Assembly (NCBI GenBank): GCA_019359355.1
Contig: JAHHHM010000031.1
Location: forward strand, 1 to 63,807
Source of the DNA: Microcoleus vaginatus WJT46-NPBG5
GTDB lineage: Bacteria > Cyanobacteriota > Cyanobacteriia > Cyanobacteriales > Oscillatoriaceae
Direction: 5' to 3'
Length of the DNA: 63,807 bases
Position 1 is the first letter of the stretch, and every line of letters begins with the position of its first letter. The notes beneath the pieces are model-generated. The model searched no databases, was not told where the DNA came from, and saw only the letters and a list, made by a program, of their open reading frames with translations. Position numbers and translations under genes: made by a program. Shown here piece after piece: positions 37,901-45,111 of the stretch.

Positions 37901-39691
37901 ATAAATGGAACTGCCGGCAACATCACCACTGGCGCTCAAGTTGGAGAAACGGTTCAGCCTGGAGATTATTTCGGGCCTTTTACCCAAGGAATTGTGGGAG
38001 TGATTACTGGGCCGGTTCCACCCGAACCACCTGAAACACCCGAACCACCTGAAACACCCGAACCACTTGAAACACTTGAAATACCTGAAACACAGCAAGC
38101 GCTGGCATCACTTGCCACTACAAGGCAGGCACTCACACCGACGTCAACGCTGACACCTGTTCCATTTCAGGGATCAATTCTTACAGGGGCAGGCGGGATA
38201 GCTGTTCCCTCTCAGACATCAACTTCTACACTGAGTTTCCTACCGAACCAACCAGACGCAGAATCAGACCAAATTAGTAACTCAAGAGACACGGAGAAAG
38301 TATTTTTTGAATCGACAAAAATTCGTACAAAGATAGATACATCGGGAGGAAGAGCGACCCTCGCTTTTGATACAACGCCACAATTGCGTCAAAATTTGGA
38401 GCAGGCGCTAAAGAATGGGAAATTAGACCTGGCAGTATCGCTGATTGAAGAACTTAGGGCTGAGGAATTTAAAAATTACTTTGGGGAAAACTATGCCCGC
38501 AATACTGCTTTAGCCGAGTCGGAGCAAGGCATAAACCCTGGAAACACCTCAGAAGCAGTCTCTATTGAAGAAATCCAAAAAACCCTCACCGAACTGACGG
38601 ATCAAACCGGCAGAACGCCTGCGGTTATTTATGTTTTTGCTCAGGCAGAACAACTGTATCTGATATTAGTTGGCCCTAAAAGTAAGCCGGTTCTCATAAC
38701 TTTACCCGAAGCCAATCGTGCAGCGCTGCTCAAAATGGTGCAAGCGTTTCGCTTGCAAGTGAGCAACCCACAAAAAAGTCAGACAACTGAATATCTAGCA
38801 TCATCTCAAAAACTTTATCAGTGGCTGATTGCACCCCTGGAAGCAGAATTGGTAGCGCAAGGGATAGACACTCTGGTTTTCTCTTTAGATACAGGTGTGC
38901 GTTCGCTGCCGGTTGCTGCCTTGCATGATGGACAACAATTTTTAGTCGAAAAGTACACAATTGGCTTAATTCCGAGTATCAATTTGGTTGATACGCGTTA
39001 TGCGGATATTAGAAATTTTCACGTTTTGGCGATGGGAGCGTCACGATTCACTGATCAAAAAGCCTTGCCATCAGTGCCGGTGGAATTGTCTATGATTACC
39101 AAGCAATTATGGGAAGGAAAATCGTTTCTGAATGAGAGTTTTACCTTAGAAAATCTGAAGTTAGAACGCGCGAAAGAACCATTTGGGATTATTCACTTAG
39201 CAACACATGGACAATTCCAGCCGCGCTCACCGGCATATTCTTATATTCAATTATGGGATTCCCAGCTACGGTTAAATCAATTGCGTCAGATGGGATGGAA
39301 CGATCCGCCGGTCGAGTTATTGGTACTGAGTGCCTGCCGCACCGCGTTAGGGGATGAACAAGCGGAGTTAGGCTTTGGGGGTTTGGCGGTGGCCGCCGGC
39401 GTCAAGTCGGCGCTGGCGAGTTTGTGGTATGTGTCAGACTTAGGAACTTTGGGTCTGATGAGTGAGTTTTACCAGCATTTAAAGAATGCGCCCATTAAGG
39501 CAGAGGCACTGCAACAGGCGCAAATTGCTATGATTCAAGGTCGTGTACGGGTTGAGGGAAATCAACTACACTGGTCGGCTTCTGAATCCAAAAGCGTGCC
39601 GGTGCCGGCAGAATTAGGCCGACAAGACGATCAAGATTTCTCACATCCCTACTACTGGGCAAGTTTTACCCTAATTGGCAGCCCTTGGTAA
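28946..39691 (+). CDS. Giant two-partner-secretion adhesin with C-terminal CHAT protease
   Basis: A 3581-residue protein. A signal peptide (LIALTGTYPALAQ) leads to a TPS/filamentous-haemagglutinin domain (~30-300; GANLFHSFEKFGL, NIFSRINGG, NLFLMNPAGIVFGP). About 2600 residues of beta-helix repeats follow, then a Pro/Glu linker (EPPETPEPPETPE, ~3025) and a CHAT (caspase-like) protease with His3421 in HLATHGQF and Cys3464 in LSACRTALGD, followed by GFGGLAVAAGVKSALASLW. The protein should be exported through an FhaC/ShlB-type partner, which is not in the window. The CHAT domain would then be outside the cell. The start at 28946 overlaps the upstream stop; ATG 28958 is an alternative. Confidence 0.93.
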   Translation: MEKSMRLHRTSLIELLVAGSLIALTGTYPALAQSIVPAADGTNTFVLPDGNRFNITGGSKSRDGANLFHSFEKFGLTQNQIANFQSNPAILNIFSRINGGDASFINGLISVTGGHSNLFLMNPAGIVFGPNARLDVPASFLATTASGIGFGSNWFNAEGTNNYAALVGTPSTFAFTMSQPGAVLNFGDLAVKPGQNLTLLAGTTLSTGTLSAPGGNITVAAVPGESLVRISEAGMLLGLDVQPLVGTSNQPGNWTLPVASLPQLLTGGGEINHANDFVVNNDGTVQLVGSGIRVDSNDVVARQVTAGTATLAAGHNLTLVESRLSTTGDLNLLAGDTLRVRDSASNPFIASAGGRLLVQGNQNVDIFALNNPSSGLYAGGDLVLRSNQTVGGDAHYSAGGNFKIETLDGKLGKLFSPYDPVIRAAGDVSFEGYTGASLHIFAGGSVTISGDVTITGPDATNSINETVTLSGNNNGAVNINGGTQATLDIRAGTTAFGTAGITGGTAGFTPNPPTTGANPTSADITIGSITNQRGAIFLTNQYAPNPLLLSGTITTGPIQGGYISGEEVVDGSNVTIDARNNIIVNGYISATGGSMFAAGGNIRLISGGDVNTGGLSTGNPTTFDDEPDISIRAAGNIITGGIDTISSSDGSGNMGNITLTSTGGTINTTAGTLDTSSTGGQGGAIALSAPNGITTGNINASGTIGVNGTEGGGNISFTGPVILSETDVVEITTGPTLGNITFNNTVDTFYGGEVLTLTAGTTGTIQFNDFVGNFTPLGGLNIISAGNILVSGGISTANNETAANRDQIFNSPVTLTGDAIFNAGTGTIAFNNTLTAGTNALTLTANEINLLGGANSVTGNGTVTLQPSFGSNWPIEIAGGGATANTLNLTLADLAVFQPGFSSITIGGEYAAITVVNDVTFNNPVTIQALYGSITANGAIVGTNGASIELQATSDIFTRNITGTAQGITLTSNLGAINTTGGFINAGVAGDSGSIQVSADQNITTGNITGQSITLNSGQGSIDTTAGLINTGVDVNAGPIQLTAGGNITTGDVRASASIGSSIVIAVRGDGDINTSAGTLSSAGDVAGGNITLASGGNITPGNIDAQGTLSGEGGNIQFSGPVTMPATNISLTTGPDTGNITFNDKLDGNLNANSALILNAGTAGTIELSNVVGGVTPLGGLNITTSGTVEVGDDITTANNDIIFNSPVSLTRNATLNAGTARIAFNNTLTLTAGGWTLTLTADEIDFSGIANSVTGTNSAFILMQPFTAARNIEIAGNGLTANTLNLTAGELGSLADGFDSITIGGLNSAGILSIANPILFNDSVTLQSPNGSIAVNGLITGGANAAVTLNGPTILNAGITTADQNITINGNTSVGGNATLSTGTAAAGNILLNGTLDGNNNLTLEAGTGDINLNGAAGSFTPLGSLTFSSANNVITQAITANNITQTSGTGTTNFNGTLNTNTAAGINLTGTNFTFNSPVTTTNAGGVNITNSGLLSIAPTADMTLAGAFLQNGVGAVLTGGDITGSSIQFTSPLTLTDNVSLNSSAGNGSILFNNTVDGTNPSAQSLTLAAGSGNINFNSAVGNITSLDSLNVNSAGDVTTQAITSNSITQTSGVGTTNFNGILQTNSAAGINLTGNNFTLNSPVTTANGGGLSINNSGTLNIPAGANLNLDGGFSQTGTGAVSLAGSLVTNNNNISFSGPLNLTSDLSLNTGADNGDITFNNTVNGNQNLTLAAGTGNIFFNNSLGDTASLNSLNVNSASNVFLNSSVRTLGDILFNAPLTLQNSLTLDSSAGNGNILFNNTVNATNSGIQDLTLAAGTGNITFNNSVGNINRLGDLTVNSAGNLLTQAITANSITQTSGTDSTTLFNGALDTNNAAGINLTGTNFTINSPITTANGGGLGISNSGILNIAPNADMTLAGAFLQNGAGAVSLGGDITGSSIQFSSPLTLTDDVSLNTSADNGNILFNNTVNGTNPGVQSLTLAAGTGNITFNNSVGNINRLGELTINSAGNVLTQAITANSITQTFGTGTTTLNGVLDTNSAADINLTGTNFTINSPVTTANGSGLSINNSGTLNIAGNAPLNLDGAFNQTGTGGVSIAGNITTTNDDIRFTGPINLTDDLSLNTGAGNGDITFNNTVNGNENLTLAAGTGNIFFNNSLGETASLNSLNVNSASNVFLSNNVRTLGDILFNAPLTLQNSLTLDSSAGNGNILFNNTVNATNSGIQDLTLAAGTGNITFNNSVGNINRLNALTINSADNVLTQAITANSITQTSGTGTTTFNGALDTNNAAGLNLTGNNFTINSPVTTANGGGLSINNSGTLNIAGNAPLNLDGAFNQTGTGAVSIADNITTTNDDITFTGPVALDGNVTFNLGTATIAFGSSLAAGSNPLTLTAGEIDFTGPVTGNSSLVLRPASADQNITLGGTSNLTSALDLTADELAALANGFSSITIGRTDGNGTINFESGAPADLFKDPLTILSPAGTVNVNGLIGAVDNASVTLNAANINLGNNISTQNQNITLNGNTALNNNVELNTGLGAGNIIFNGSVNGIRELFLNAGIGNVEFNGSLGQLSRLEVNAQNTLLPQGDSIITTTNGDILFNSAVSLRGNTRFDAGTATIGFTNTLTAGSNDLTLTADEINFTAITGTGNLVLQPTTANLDITMAGAGDTNALDLTAAEISGLQDAFNSITIGREDSSGAIRILNNVTFNSLLTVQSPMSSGSITANGAIAGSGIELRAGNNITTGNITSTRNISITSNQGEIDTSAGTLNTSSGGEVRLSAAGNIRSGDIISSPAVGAGGDIRLNTINGSITTGNLNASSTNGDGGDVEIRANNEIKTGNITTHSDTAAGGNITLQSQRGAIVSGNLDASGNTRGGEIKVLSPIQITAAEINSSARLGNAGNVTLDPEGDIQISFINAQGGSQGVGGTVDITTQRFFGASGTFTDRNGILSSISTAGGVGGGRITIRHGGGPNIPFVVGGGVINGTAGNITTGAQVGETVQPGDYFGPFTQGIVGVITGPVPPEPPETPEPPETPEPLETLEIPETQQALASLATTRQALTPTSTLTPVPFQGSILTGAGGIAVPSQTSTSTLSFLPNQPDAESDQISNSRDTEKVFFESTKIRTKIDTSGGRATLAFDTTPQLRQNLEQALKNGKLDLAVSLIEELRAEEFKNYFGENYARNTALAESEQGINPGNTSEAVSIEEIQKTLTELTDQTGRTPAVIYVFAQAEQLYLILVGPKSKPVLITLPEANRAALLKMVQAFRLQVSNPQKSQTTEYLASSQKLYQWLIAPLEAELVAQGIDTLVFSLDTGVRSLPVAALHDGQQFLVEKYTIGLIPSINLVDTRYADIRNFHVLAMGASRFTDQKALPSVPVELSMITKQLWEGKSFLNESFTLENLKLERAKEPFGIIHLATHGQFQPRSPAYSYIQLWDSQLRLNQLRQMGWNDPPVELLVLSACRTALGDEQAELGFGGLAVAAGVKSALASLWYVSDLGTLGLMSEFYQHLKNAPIKAEALQQAQIAMIQGRVRVEGNQLHWSASESKSVPVPAELGRQDDQDFSHPYYWASFTLIGSPW
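34086..35922 (+). repeat. In-frame 1242-bp duplication inside the adhesin
   Basis: Sequence from about 34086 to 34680 recurs at 35328-35922 with an offset of exactly 1242 bp (414 codons). The part around 34269-34410 versus 35511-35652 is almost identical at DNA level. Shorter, more diverged copies of the same module lie around 33290-33600 and 34920-35100. Confidence 0.85.
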
Positions 39692-39717
39692 TCTAGTTTG
39701 CTCCTCATTCCAAATAC

Positions 39718-39744
39718 TCACAAAGCCAAGTTTTGCCTTTGTGA
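39718..39744 (+). terminator. Hairpin after the adhesin operon
   Basis: TCACAAAG (39718-39725) pairs with CTTTGTGA (39737-39744), extended inward by CAA/TTG across a C-C mismatch. It lies 27 bp past the adhesin stop. The following run is only weakly T-rich. Confidence 0.6.
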
Positions 39745-39813
39745 CTGTTTGCAGTACCATAATCCTAGTTTGAACCATTAAATAGTTTCAGATTTCTCTC
39801 CATCTTTTAATCA

Positions 39814-40473
39814 ATGAATTGGTTTTTCACAGCCCTCGCCGCCGGAGTAACAAGCTTTGTTGCTACCAACATAGATGACATCATTATTTTGATGTTGTTT
39901 TTTTCCCAAGTGAACGAGAAGTTCCGTCCCCGACATATCATTATTGGTCAGTATCTGGGTTTCACCGCACTTATTCTTGCCACTTTGCCCGGTATTTTAG
40001 GGGGATTAGTTATCCCTAAAATGTGGATTGGGTTATTGGGATTTCTTCCTATTATTATCGGTATTAAACAATTACTGAGCCGGGAAAATGAATCTTTGGA
40101 AGTGCAAGCCGTTTCCGATGAGTTGAACCAAGTTCCAAATCGCAACCCGATAGTAGCTGCACTTACTAAGCTTATAAGCCCGCAAGTTACCAAGGTTGCT
40201 GCGGTTACGGTGGCAAATGGAGGAGATAATATCAGTATTTATATCCCTTTATTTGCCAGTAATAATTTGGTTAGTTTAGGAGTCATTCTCTGCGTTTTTT
40301 ATATTCTTATTGGAGTTTGGTGCGCTGTTGCTTACTTGTTAACTCGCCAGCCGGCTGTTGCCAAAATTTTAACGCGTTACGGTAATGCGATTTCGCCCTT
40401 TGTGCTGATTGGTCTGGGTATTTTTATCTTGATTGAAAGCGGTAGTTACCGGCTCATCCCACTGTTTCAGTAA
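39814..40473 (+). CDS. CadD-type cadmium resistance transporter family protein (copy 1)
   Basis: A ~219-residue integral membrane protein with about six segments. It has the family's duplicated acidic motifs: SFVATNIDDIIILMLFF near the N-terminus and VANGGDNISIYIPLF near residue 140. The CadD family (PF03596) includes proteins linked with cadmium resistance and other cation export; the substrate here is unknown. A close paralogue lies at 45112-45813. Its own promoter is likely, since a hairpin precedes it. Confidence 0.88.
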   Translation: MNWFFTALAAGVTSFVATNIDDIIILMLFFSQVNEKFRPRHIIIGQYLGFTALILATLPGILGGLVIPKMWIGLLGFLPIIIGIKQLLSRENESLEVQAVSDELNQVPNRNPIVAALTKLISPQVTKVAAVTVANGGDNISIYIPLFASNNLVSLGVILCVFYILIGVWCAVAYLLTRQPAVAKILTRYGNAISPFVLIGLGIFILIESGSYRLIPLFQ

Positions 40474-40512
40474 ATCCCTGTCAAAACTCTCTCGTTAACT
40501 GGGCAAATTCTC

Positions 40513-41322
40513 TCAATTTTCCTTGTTTTTGGCAAATTTACTCAAGTTGAGCAATTTTGCTCCACCTTCACCAATAATCAAGGGTGGCTCACCATTCCAT
40601 TTTTCGATTGCTTGTTTCAGCAGGAGTTCTGAAGTCAAAGTCTCGCGCAGCAAACTTTGCGCCTCAGCCTCTCCTCTTGCTAAATTTACCTTAATCTCTG
40701 CGTCTTTTAATGCCTTCATCACGACAAATCCCGCCTTTTTAGCTTCCTGTTCGGCAATTTGTTTGGCTTCGACCGCATCGCTAAATCGCTGAGAAAAGTG
40801 GACGTGTACTAAAGAGATATCATCAACTCTAATGTGATAGCCGATTAGGCGTTCAGTTAAAGAATTATCTACCCCAGCTTTGACTTCACCTCGCTTGGTA
40901 ATAATTTCTTCAGCCGTGTATTTTGCCATGACTGCCTTAAGCACTTCTTCAACGGCTGGGTTAATAATTCGCTCAACAACAGCGTTCTCGTCTCCAACTT
41001 GTTGAAAAACAGCATTGGCTTCCTCTGGCAGAATATGCCAATTCAGCGCTACATCAGTGAAAACTTCTTGAAGATCCTTCGAGGAAGCCTCAGCGGAACT
41101 TTCCTGCTTTTGCACTCGAACACTCAACTTCTTGACAGTATTAACAAGCGGGATAACTGCGTGAATTCCTTCTCCGAGGATTCTTTCTTCCACTTTACCA
41201 AACTGCATCAGCACCCCTCTTTCCCCAGCATTGACGATGACAAAAGGGTTGAAAAGGATAACGACCAGAAATAAAAGTAAAGCGAGCGTGCCGGGATTAT
41301 ATAGAGTTTTCTTTTTTGTCAT
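40513..41322 (-). CDS. Prohibitin-family (SPFH domain) protein
   Basis: A 269-residue protein with one N-terminal membrane segment (LALLLFLVVILFNPFVIV), then an SPFH/band 7 domain (NAGERGVLMQFGKVEE... SLTERLIGYHIRVDDISLVHVHFS) and a C-terminal coiled coil rich in A/E/K (SDAVEAKQIAEQEAKKAGF). Cyanobacterial prohibitins form large membrane-bound rings, in thylakoid or plasma membrane, whose role is unclear. It is convergent with the CadD gene, 39 bp apart. Confidence 0.92.
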   Translation of the reverse strand: MTKKKTLYNPGTLALLLFLVVILFNPFVIVNAGERGVLMQFGKVEERILGEGIHAVIPLVNTVKKLSVRVQKQESSAEASSKDLQEVFTDVALNWHILPEEANAVFQQVGDENAVVERIINPAVEEVLKAVMAKYTAEEIITKRGEVKAGVDNSLTERLIGYHIRVDDISLVHVHFSQRFSDAVEAKQIAEQEAKKAGFVVMKALKDAEIKVNLARGEAEAQSLLRETLTSELLLKQAIEKWNGEPPLIIGEGGAKLLNLSKFAKNKEN

Positions 41323-41929
41323 AGCTGGGTTTAAAGCATTTCAATACAATGGAGGCTGTAAAACTTACGCAGCGCCACCTTCTGCCGGCAAATCCCTACT
41401 TTGTCAGCAGAGAGATCGCGGTGCATAAGGTGAGTATGCCAGATTAGAGCGAGAATCTAGCCTACCATTCATTTGCCTGGGCGTGCAGAACATCAAAACA
41501 GAGCTGCTAAAAGTTCGTTGCAGCAAGCGTGCAAGCGACTCGATCCAGAAGCATTAGGCATAAGCGATCTCAGCAGCAGACTAGACTTTTACAGGAATTT
41601 TTGCTTAAACTACGATAATCCTACCAAAATAGTGTACTTTAAAAAAGTACCGAACACTTACGCATAATAAGACAAGCGATCCCTGAGCAGTTGTAACAGG
41701 CTGCTTAAGCGGGATTCAATTGACTATTCTGCCCTGTTTTCCGTTGGTAAAACAGGTTTTCACAAACAAAGCCAGTAAAAGAATCACAAGGAGTCGTTCA
41801 ACTTGTTGGAAGATTGCGAAAGTTAGTTGGTGCGCCGGCACCACGGTTTGCTGCTATTTTTTTCCTTGAAAAGTAGCTTCCGAGTAAACGCTGTAAGTTT
41901 CAATCAACATCAACTGTAAATGAGCCTAA
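41323..41929. other. Intergenic region with a terminator-like hairpin
   Basis: A 607-bp spacer. A 64-codon plus-strand frame with a TTG start (41473-41667) is unconvincing as protein. A small GTACTT/AAGTAC palindrome occurs at 41634-41650, and a clear intrinsic-terminator-like hairpin at 41733-41760 on the plus strand. A short transcript ending there is possible. The promoter of the next gene must lie in the right part. Confidence 0.5.
41733..41760 (+). terminator. Intrinsic-terminator-like hairpin with no clear gene upstream
   Basis: CCTGTTTT (41733-41740) pairs perfectly with AAAACAGG (41749-41756) around an 8-base loop, followed by TTTT. The nearest upstream plus-strand gene is copy 1 of cadD, over a kilobase away, with prohibitin in antisense between. 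Confidence 0.7.
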
Positions 41930-42343
41930 ATGCTCACACGCTGGAAAATAGGAGATATGTTAAAAAAACTCAGAGGTGGATTTTTTCTGGTGATTGGATA
42001 TTTGCTGTCGCCCCTATGCTGGTGGAACGATATTTTTTTCAATTTACCAATTGCCTATTTTTTTGGATATGTGTGTAGTTTGTTTTCTCCAAATTTATTA
42101 CTACCCTGCTCGATTATTGGGTACTGGGTTTCTAATATTGTGGGGATTCTTTTGATGCAATTTGGAACTGTTGATATTTTTCAAAAGCAACCTGAAGAGC
42201 GGAATTTGAAAAAAGAGTTACTGACAGGTGTGGTGTCTTCAACGATTTATACTATTGCAATTTTGGCACTGATTCAGTTAAAAATTCTCGACGCTCCTGT
42301 TTTATTTTCCTTGATTGACAAGAATGACTCAATGCCATTCTAG
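41930..42343 (+). CDS. Small conserved-looking membrane protein
   Basis: I do not recognise a named family. The 137 residues include about three or four hydrophobic segments (for example FFLVIGYLLSPLCWWNDIFF, YWVSNIVGILLMQFG and a final VSSTIYTIAILALI). The WWNDI...LPIAYFF region looks like a conserved motif. The ATG at 41957 has AGGAG very close (2-3 bases), so either start is possible. It lies tail-to-tail with the LysR gene, 22 bp apart. Confidence 0.65.
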   Translation: MLTRWKIGDMLKKLRGGFFLVIGYLLSPLCWWNDIFFNLPIAYFFGYVCSLFSPNLLLPCSIIGYWVSNIVGILLMQFGTVDIFQKQPEERNLKKELLTGVVSSTIYTIAILALIQLKILDAPVLFSLIDKNDSMPF

Positions 42344-42365
42344 TCGTGAGGATGAGGAACACCGA

Positions 42366-43334
42366 TTAAGTAAATTCTCCTTCATTCGAGCTGGAATTAT
42401 CGGAAAAAGGCAATGTTAACAGCTGCTCAAAAGCTTTTGAAAGGCGAGTTTGAAAGCGCTGCCGGTGCTTCAATTTTAAAAAGGGCCGGACTATTTCTGC
42501 ATTCACAGGAGAGCCATTTCTGTTATCGATGACTCGCATCGCCCGGAGAGTGCCAAGCTGTAATTCCTTTTTTACCATTAATTCAGAAATTGCAGCAGCG
42601 CCAACACCGCGTTCAATAACGGCCTTGACCATCTCTCCGCTGTTCAAAATTATAATTGTATTGAGTTCCCTTGGCTCAATTTCCCAATTCTGTAAAACTT
42701 CTTCAAAACTTTGCTGTGTTCCCGATCCAGACTCGCGCATTACCCAATCTACTGTAACCAATTCTGTTACAAGGATTTCCCTACGTTCAAACCAAGGATG
42801 AGATTTACCAACAACAATTACTAATTTATCTCTGGCGACAACTTCTTCCTCTAGACTAATCTTAAGGGAAGGTTTTACCTCTCCTTCTACCAAACCCAAA
42901 TCAAACAATCCTGTCGCCGTTCCCTCACAAATTGCTTCTGTATTGGCGAGAGTGCAGTTAACGAAAATGCCGGGATACCGGCGCTTAAACTGGCTAATTT
43001 TTTCAGGTAACCAATAGTTACCAATGGTAAGACTCGAACCCAACTTCAACTCTCCCCGTTGCAGATTGTTCAATTCTTTTAAACCCCGCTCTGCTAAAGC
43101 GACTTGGTCAAGTATTTTCTGTGCTTCCACGTGTAACAATTGTCCAGCTTCAGCGATCTCTATGTGGCGACCGATTCGGTGAAACAGTTTTACGCCGTAT
43201 TCCTGCTCTAAATTTTGAATCGCTGCGCTGACAGCCGGCTGGGTGATGTAAAGCGCCTCCGCAGCACGGGTAAAGTGCAGGTGTTCCACTACAGCTAGAA
43301 AAATTCGCAACTGGTCTAGCGTCATGCCGGCCAT
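42366..43334 (-). CDS. LysR-family transcriptional regulator
   Basis: The N-terminal winged helix is classic LysR: LDQLRIFLAVVEHLHFTRAA, TQPAVSAAIQNLEQEYGVKLF. A substrate-binding domain follows (~95-300; LKLGSSLTIGNYWLP, GLFDLGLVEGEV). GAGGAG about eight bases before the ATG at 43334 supports that start. It is divergent from the APC permease gene with 235 bp between, so it probably controls the permease operon as well as itself; the co-inducer is unknown. The CbbR-like class is possible but not certain. Confidence 0.92.
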   Translation of the reverse strand: MAGMTLDQLRIFLAVVEHLHFTRAAEALYITQPAVSAAIQNLEQEYGVKLFHRIGRHIEIAEAGQLLHVEAQKILDQVALAERGLKELNNLQRGELKLGSSLTIGNYWLPEKISQFKRRYPGIFVNCTLANTEAICEGTATGLFDLGLVEGEVKPSLKISLEEEVVARDKLVIVVGKSHPWFERREILVTELVTVDWVMRESGSGTQQSFEEVLQNWEIEPRELNTIIILNSGEMVKAVIERGVGAAAISELMVKKELQLGTLRAMRVIDNRNGSPVNAEIVRPFLKLKHRQRFQTRLSKAFEQLLTLPFSDNSSSNEGEFT

Positions 43335-43438
43335 CTGTGAGACTCCTCAAACCTTGCGTTCAATCTTTAATCAATTTTATTTATCATACCAACAAAAAAG
43401 AACATTTGATTCTATGCTTTGGTTTGCGTAGAGTAAAG

Positions 43439-43461
43439 TCAAGCCTTTCACAAAGGCTTGA
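43439..43461 (+). promoter_or_regulatory. Perfect hairpin in the APC permease leader
   Basis: TCAAGCCTTT (43439-43448) and AAAGGCTTGA (43452-43461) form a 10-bp perfect stem with a CAC loop. It lies 109 bp before the permease ATG and about 105 bp upstream of the LysR start. It may be a regulator-binding palindrome or an RNA hairpin. No T-run follows, so a terminator is unlikely. Confidence 0.6.
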
Positions 43462-43569
43462 GCTGAGGTAGTACCGACAAGTTCAATTCGAGTGCACAAG
43501 CAAGTGTCTCACCTCGTAACACTTCGCCAACGGCACTGAAGGTAAACCTGTACGTTTAGAAAATGCCGT

Positions 43570-45024
43570 ATGACCAGTGAAATCCGATTAAATCAGAGTG
43601 CTCATGGCTTAAGGTCACAATGTCTGCCTTACAAGGAAGTCCTCGCACAATCATTTGCCGTCATCGCACCCACCACAACACCGGCTGCGAATTTAGGTTT
43701 AATCTTCGCCATGTCAGGAAACGGGACTTGGTTGAGTTTCCTGCTGGGAATGATGGGCCTACTCTTTGTCAGTGTCAACATTAACCAATTTGCCAGCCGT
43801 TCTGCTTCTCCCGGTTCGCTGTACTCTTACATCGCCAAAGGTTTGGGACCCACTGCCGGCGTCCTTTGCGGCTGGGGTTTAGTTCTGGCTTATCTATTTA
43901 CAGGGATGGCCGTTTTGTGCGGTTTTGCCAACTTTAGCGAAGTGTTGATGGGTCATTTAGGAATTCATATTTCCAGCATCACCCTATTAGCAATTGGCGC
44001 TGGACTCTCTTGGTATATGGCTTGTAGAGACATTCAGCTATCCGCCACAACTATGCTGATCATAGAGGGCGTTTCTGCCGGCTTAATCTTGGTTTTAGGG
44101 ATGATTGTTTGGGCGCATAAAGGCTTCGCATTTGATCCCGCTCAACTGACTTTGCAAGGCGCAACTCCAGGCGGAGTGGCGATGGGACTTGTCTTAGTTG
44201 TCTTCGGTTTTTCTGGGTTTGAAAGCGCCACGTCATTAGGAGATGAAGCGAAAAAACCGCTTTCAACAATTCCCAAAGCTGTGATGTCCAGCACGATTCT
44301 GACGGGTCTGTTTTTCATCATGATGGCTTATGTGGAAGTGCTGGGGTTTAGTGGTAGTTCCGCGTCTCTGGCTGACAGCGAAGAACCGCTAACTTTCTTA
44401 GCGAATGAAGTGGGATTCGGTCTGTTAGGAGAATTAATTAGCTTCAGCGCACTGTTGTCGTTCTTCGCTTGCGTTCTCGGCAGTATTAACCCGGCGGCCA
44501 GAGTTTTCTTCATGATGGCGCGTCACGGTTTGTTTCACACTTCTTTGGGTGAAGCGCATAAGTCAAATAAAACGCCTTACGTGGCGATCACGATGTCATC
44601 GCTCATCACATTTCTGGTGCCGGCAACGATGTCTTTGTTCGGCCTCAAGTTGTTTCAGTGTATGGGCTATTTGGGGACAATTTGCACCTACGGATTTTTG
44701 CTTGTATACATTCTGATTTCTATCGCTGCACCCGTTTATCTCTACCGGCTAGGAAAACTGCGGCCTTTAGATGTGGTGTTCTCAGTGTTAGGGGTTGGAT
44801 TTATGATGATTCCCGTTTTGGGGACGGTTGGAATTCCTGGTAGTGAACTTTTTCCCGTACCAGAGTACCCTTATAACGTGTTTCCGTTTCTGTTCCTCAT
44901 GTACTTACTTGCCGGTTGTGGGTGGTTTATCATGCAACGATTGCGCTCTCCGGAAATGGTTGAAGAAATGGAAGAAGCGATTGATGCGATTCACGTCAGA
45001 TTTAACGACCCAGAAAACTTTTAA
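43570..45024 (+). CDS. APC-family amino acid permease
   Basis: A 484-residue transporter with about 12 membrane segments. The first segments contain SFAVIAPTTTPAANLGLIFAM, related to the APC helix-1 region, and GSLYSYIAKGLGPTAGVLCGW is a clear APC family stretch, as is VVFGFSGFESATSLGDEAKKP. Such proteins import amino acids or polyamines by H+ or Na+ coupling, or by exchange; the substrate cannot be read. A charged tail (EMVEEMEEAIDAIH) follows the last helix. CadD copy 2 begins 88 bp later on the same strand. Confidence 0.92.
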   Translation: MTSEIRLNQSAHGLRSQCLPYKEVLAQSFAVIAPTTTPAANLGLIFAMSGNGTWLSFLLGMMGLLFVSVNINQFASRSASPGSLYSYIAKGLGPTAGVLCGWGLVLAYLFTGMAVLCGFANFSEVLMGHLGIHISSITLLAIGAGLSWYMACRDIQLSATTMLIIEGVSAGLILVLGMIVWAHKGFAFDPAQLTLQGATPGGVAMGLVLVVFGFSGFESATSLGDEAKKPLSTIPKAVMSSTILTGLFFIMMAYVEVLGFSGSSASLADSEEPLTFLANEVGFGLLGELISFSALLSFFACVLGSINPAARVFFMMARHGLFHTSLGEAHKSNKTPYVAITMSSLITFLVPATMSLFGLKLFQCMGYLGTICTYGFLLVYILISIAAPVYLYRLGKLRPLDVVFSVLGVGFMMIPVLGTVGIPGSELFPVPEYPYNVFPFLFLMYLLAGCGWFIMQRLRSPEMVEEMEEAIDAIHVRFNDPENF

Positions 45025-45111
45025 CAAAGTTGCTTCCTGGCTTAAAAAGCCGGGTAAACCCCACAGCCTCAACGTGTACAGATTTGATTTTGAAAATCAG
45101 GGCAGGCAGAA

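Noticed and set aside
30628-37929. Several minus-strand frames opposite the adhesin (up to 290 codons), Val/Pro/Leu-rich
   Set aside because: They mirror the Asn/Gly/Thr-rich beta-helix repeats on the plus strand and show no start signals or family likeness.
41473-41667. 64-codon plus-strand frame with TTG start
   Set aside because: No ribosome-binding site or recognisable family; kept only as a possible transcript because of the hairpin after it.
43335-43569. Possible riboswitch upstream of the permease
   Set aside because: Only one simple hairpin is visible; no conserved aptamer pattern could be recognised.
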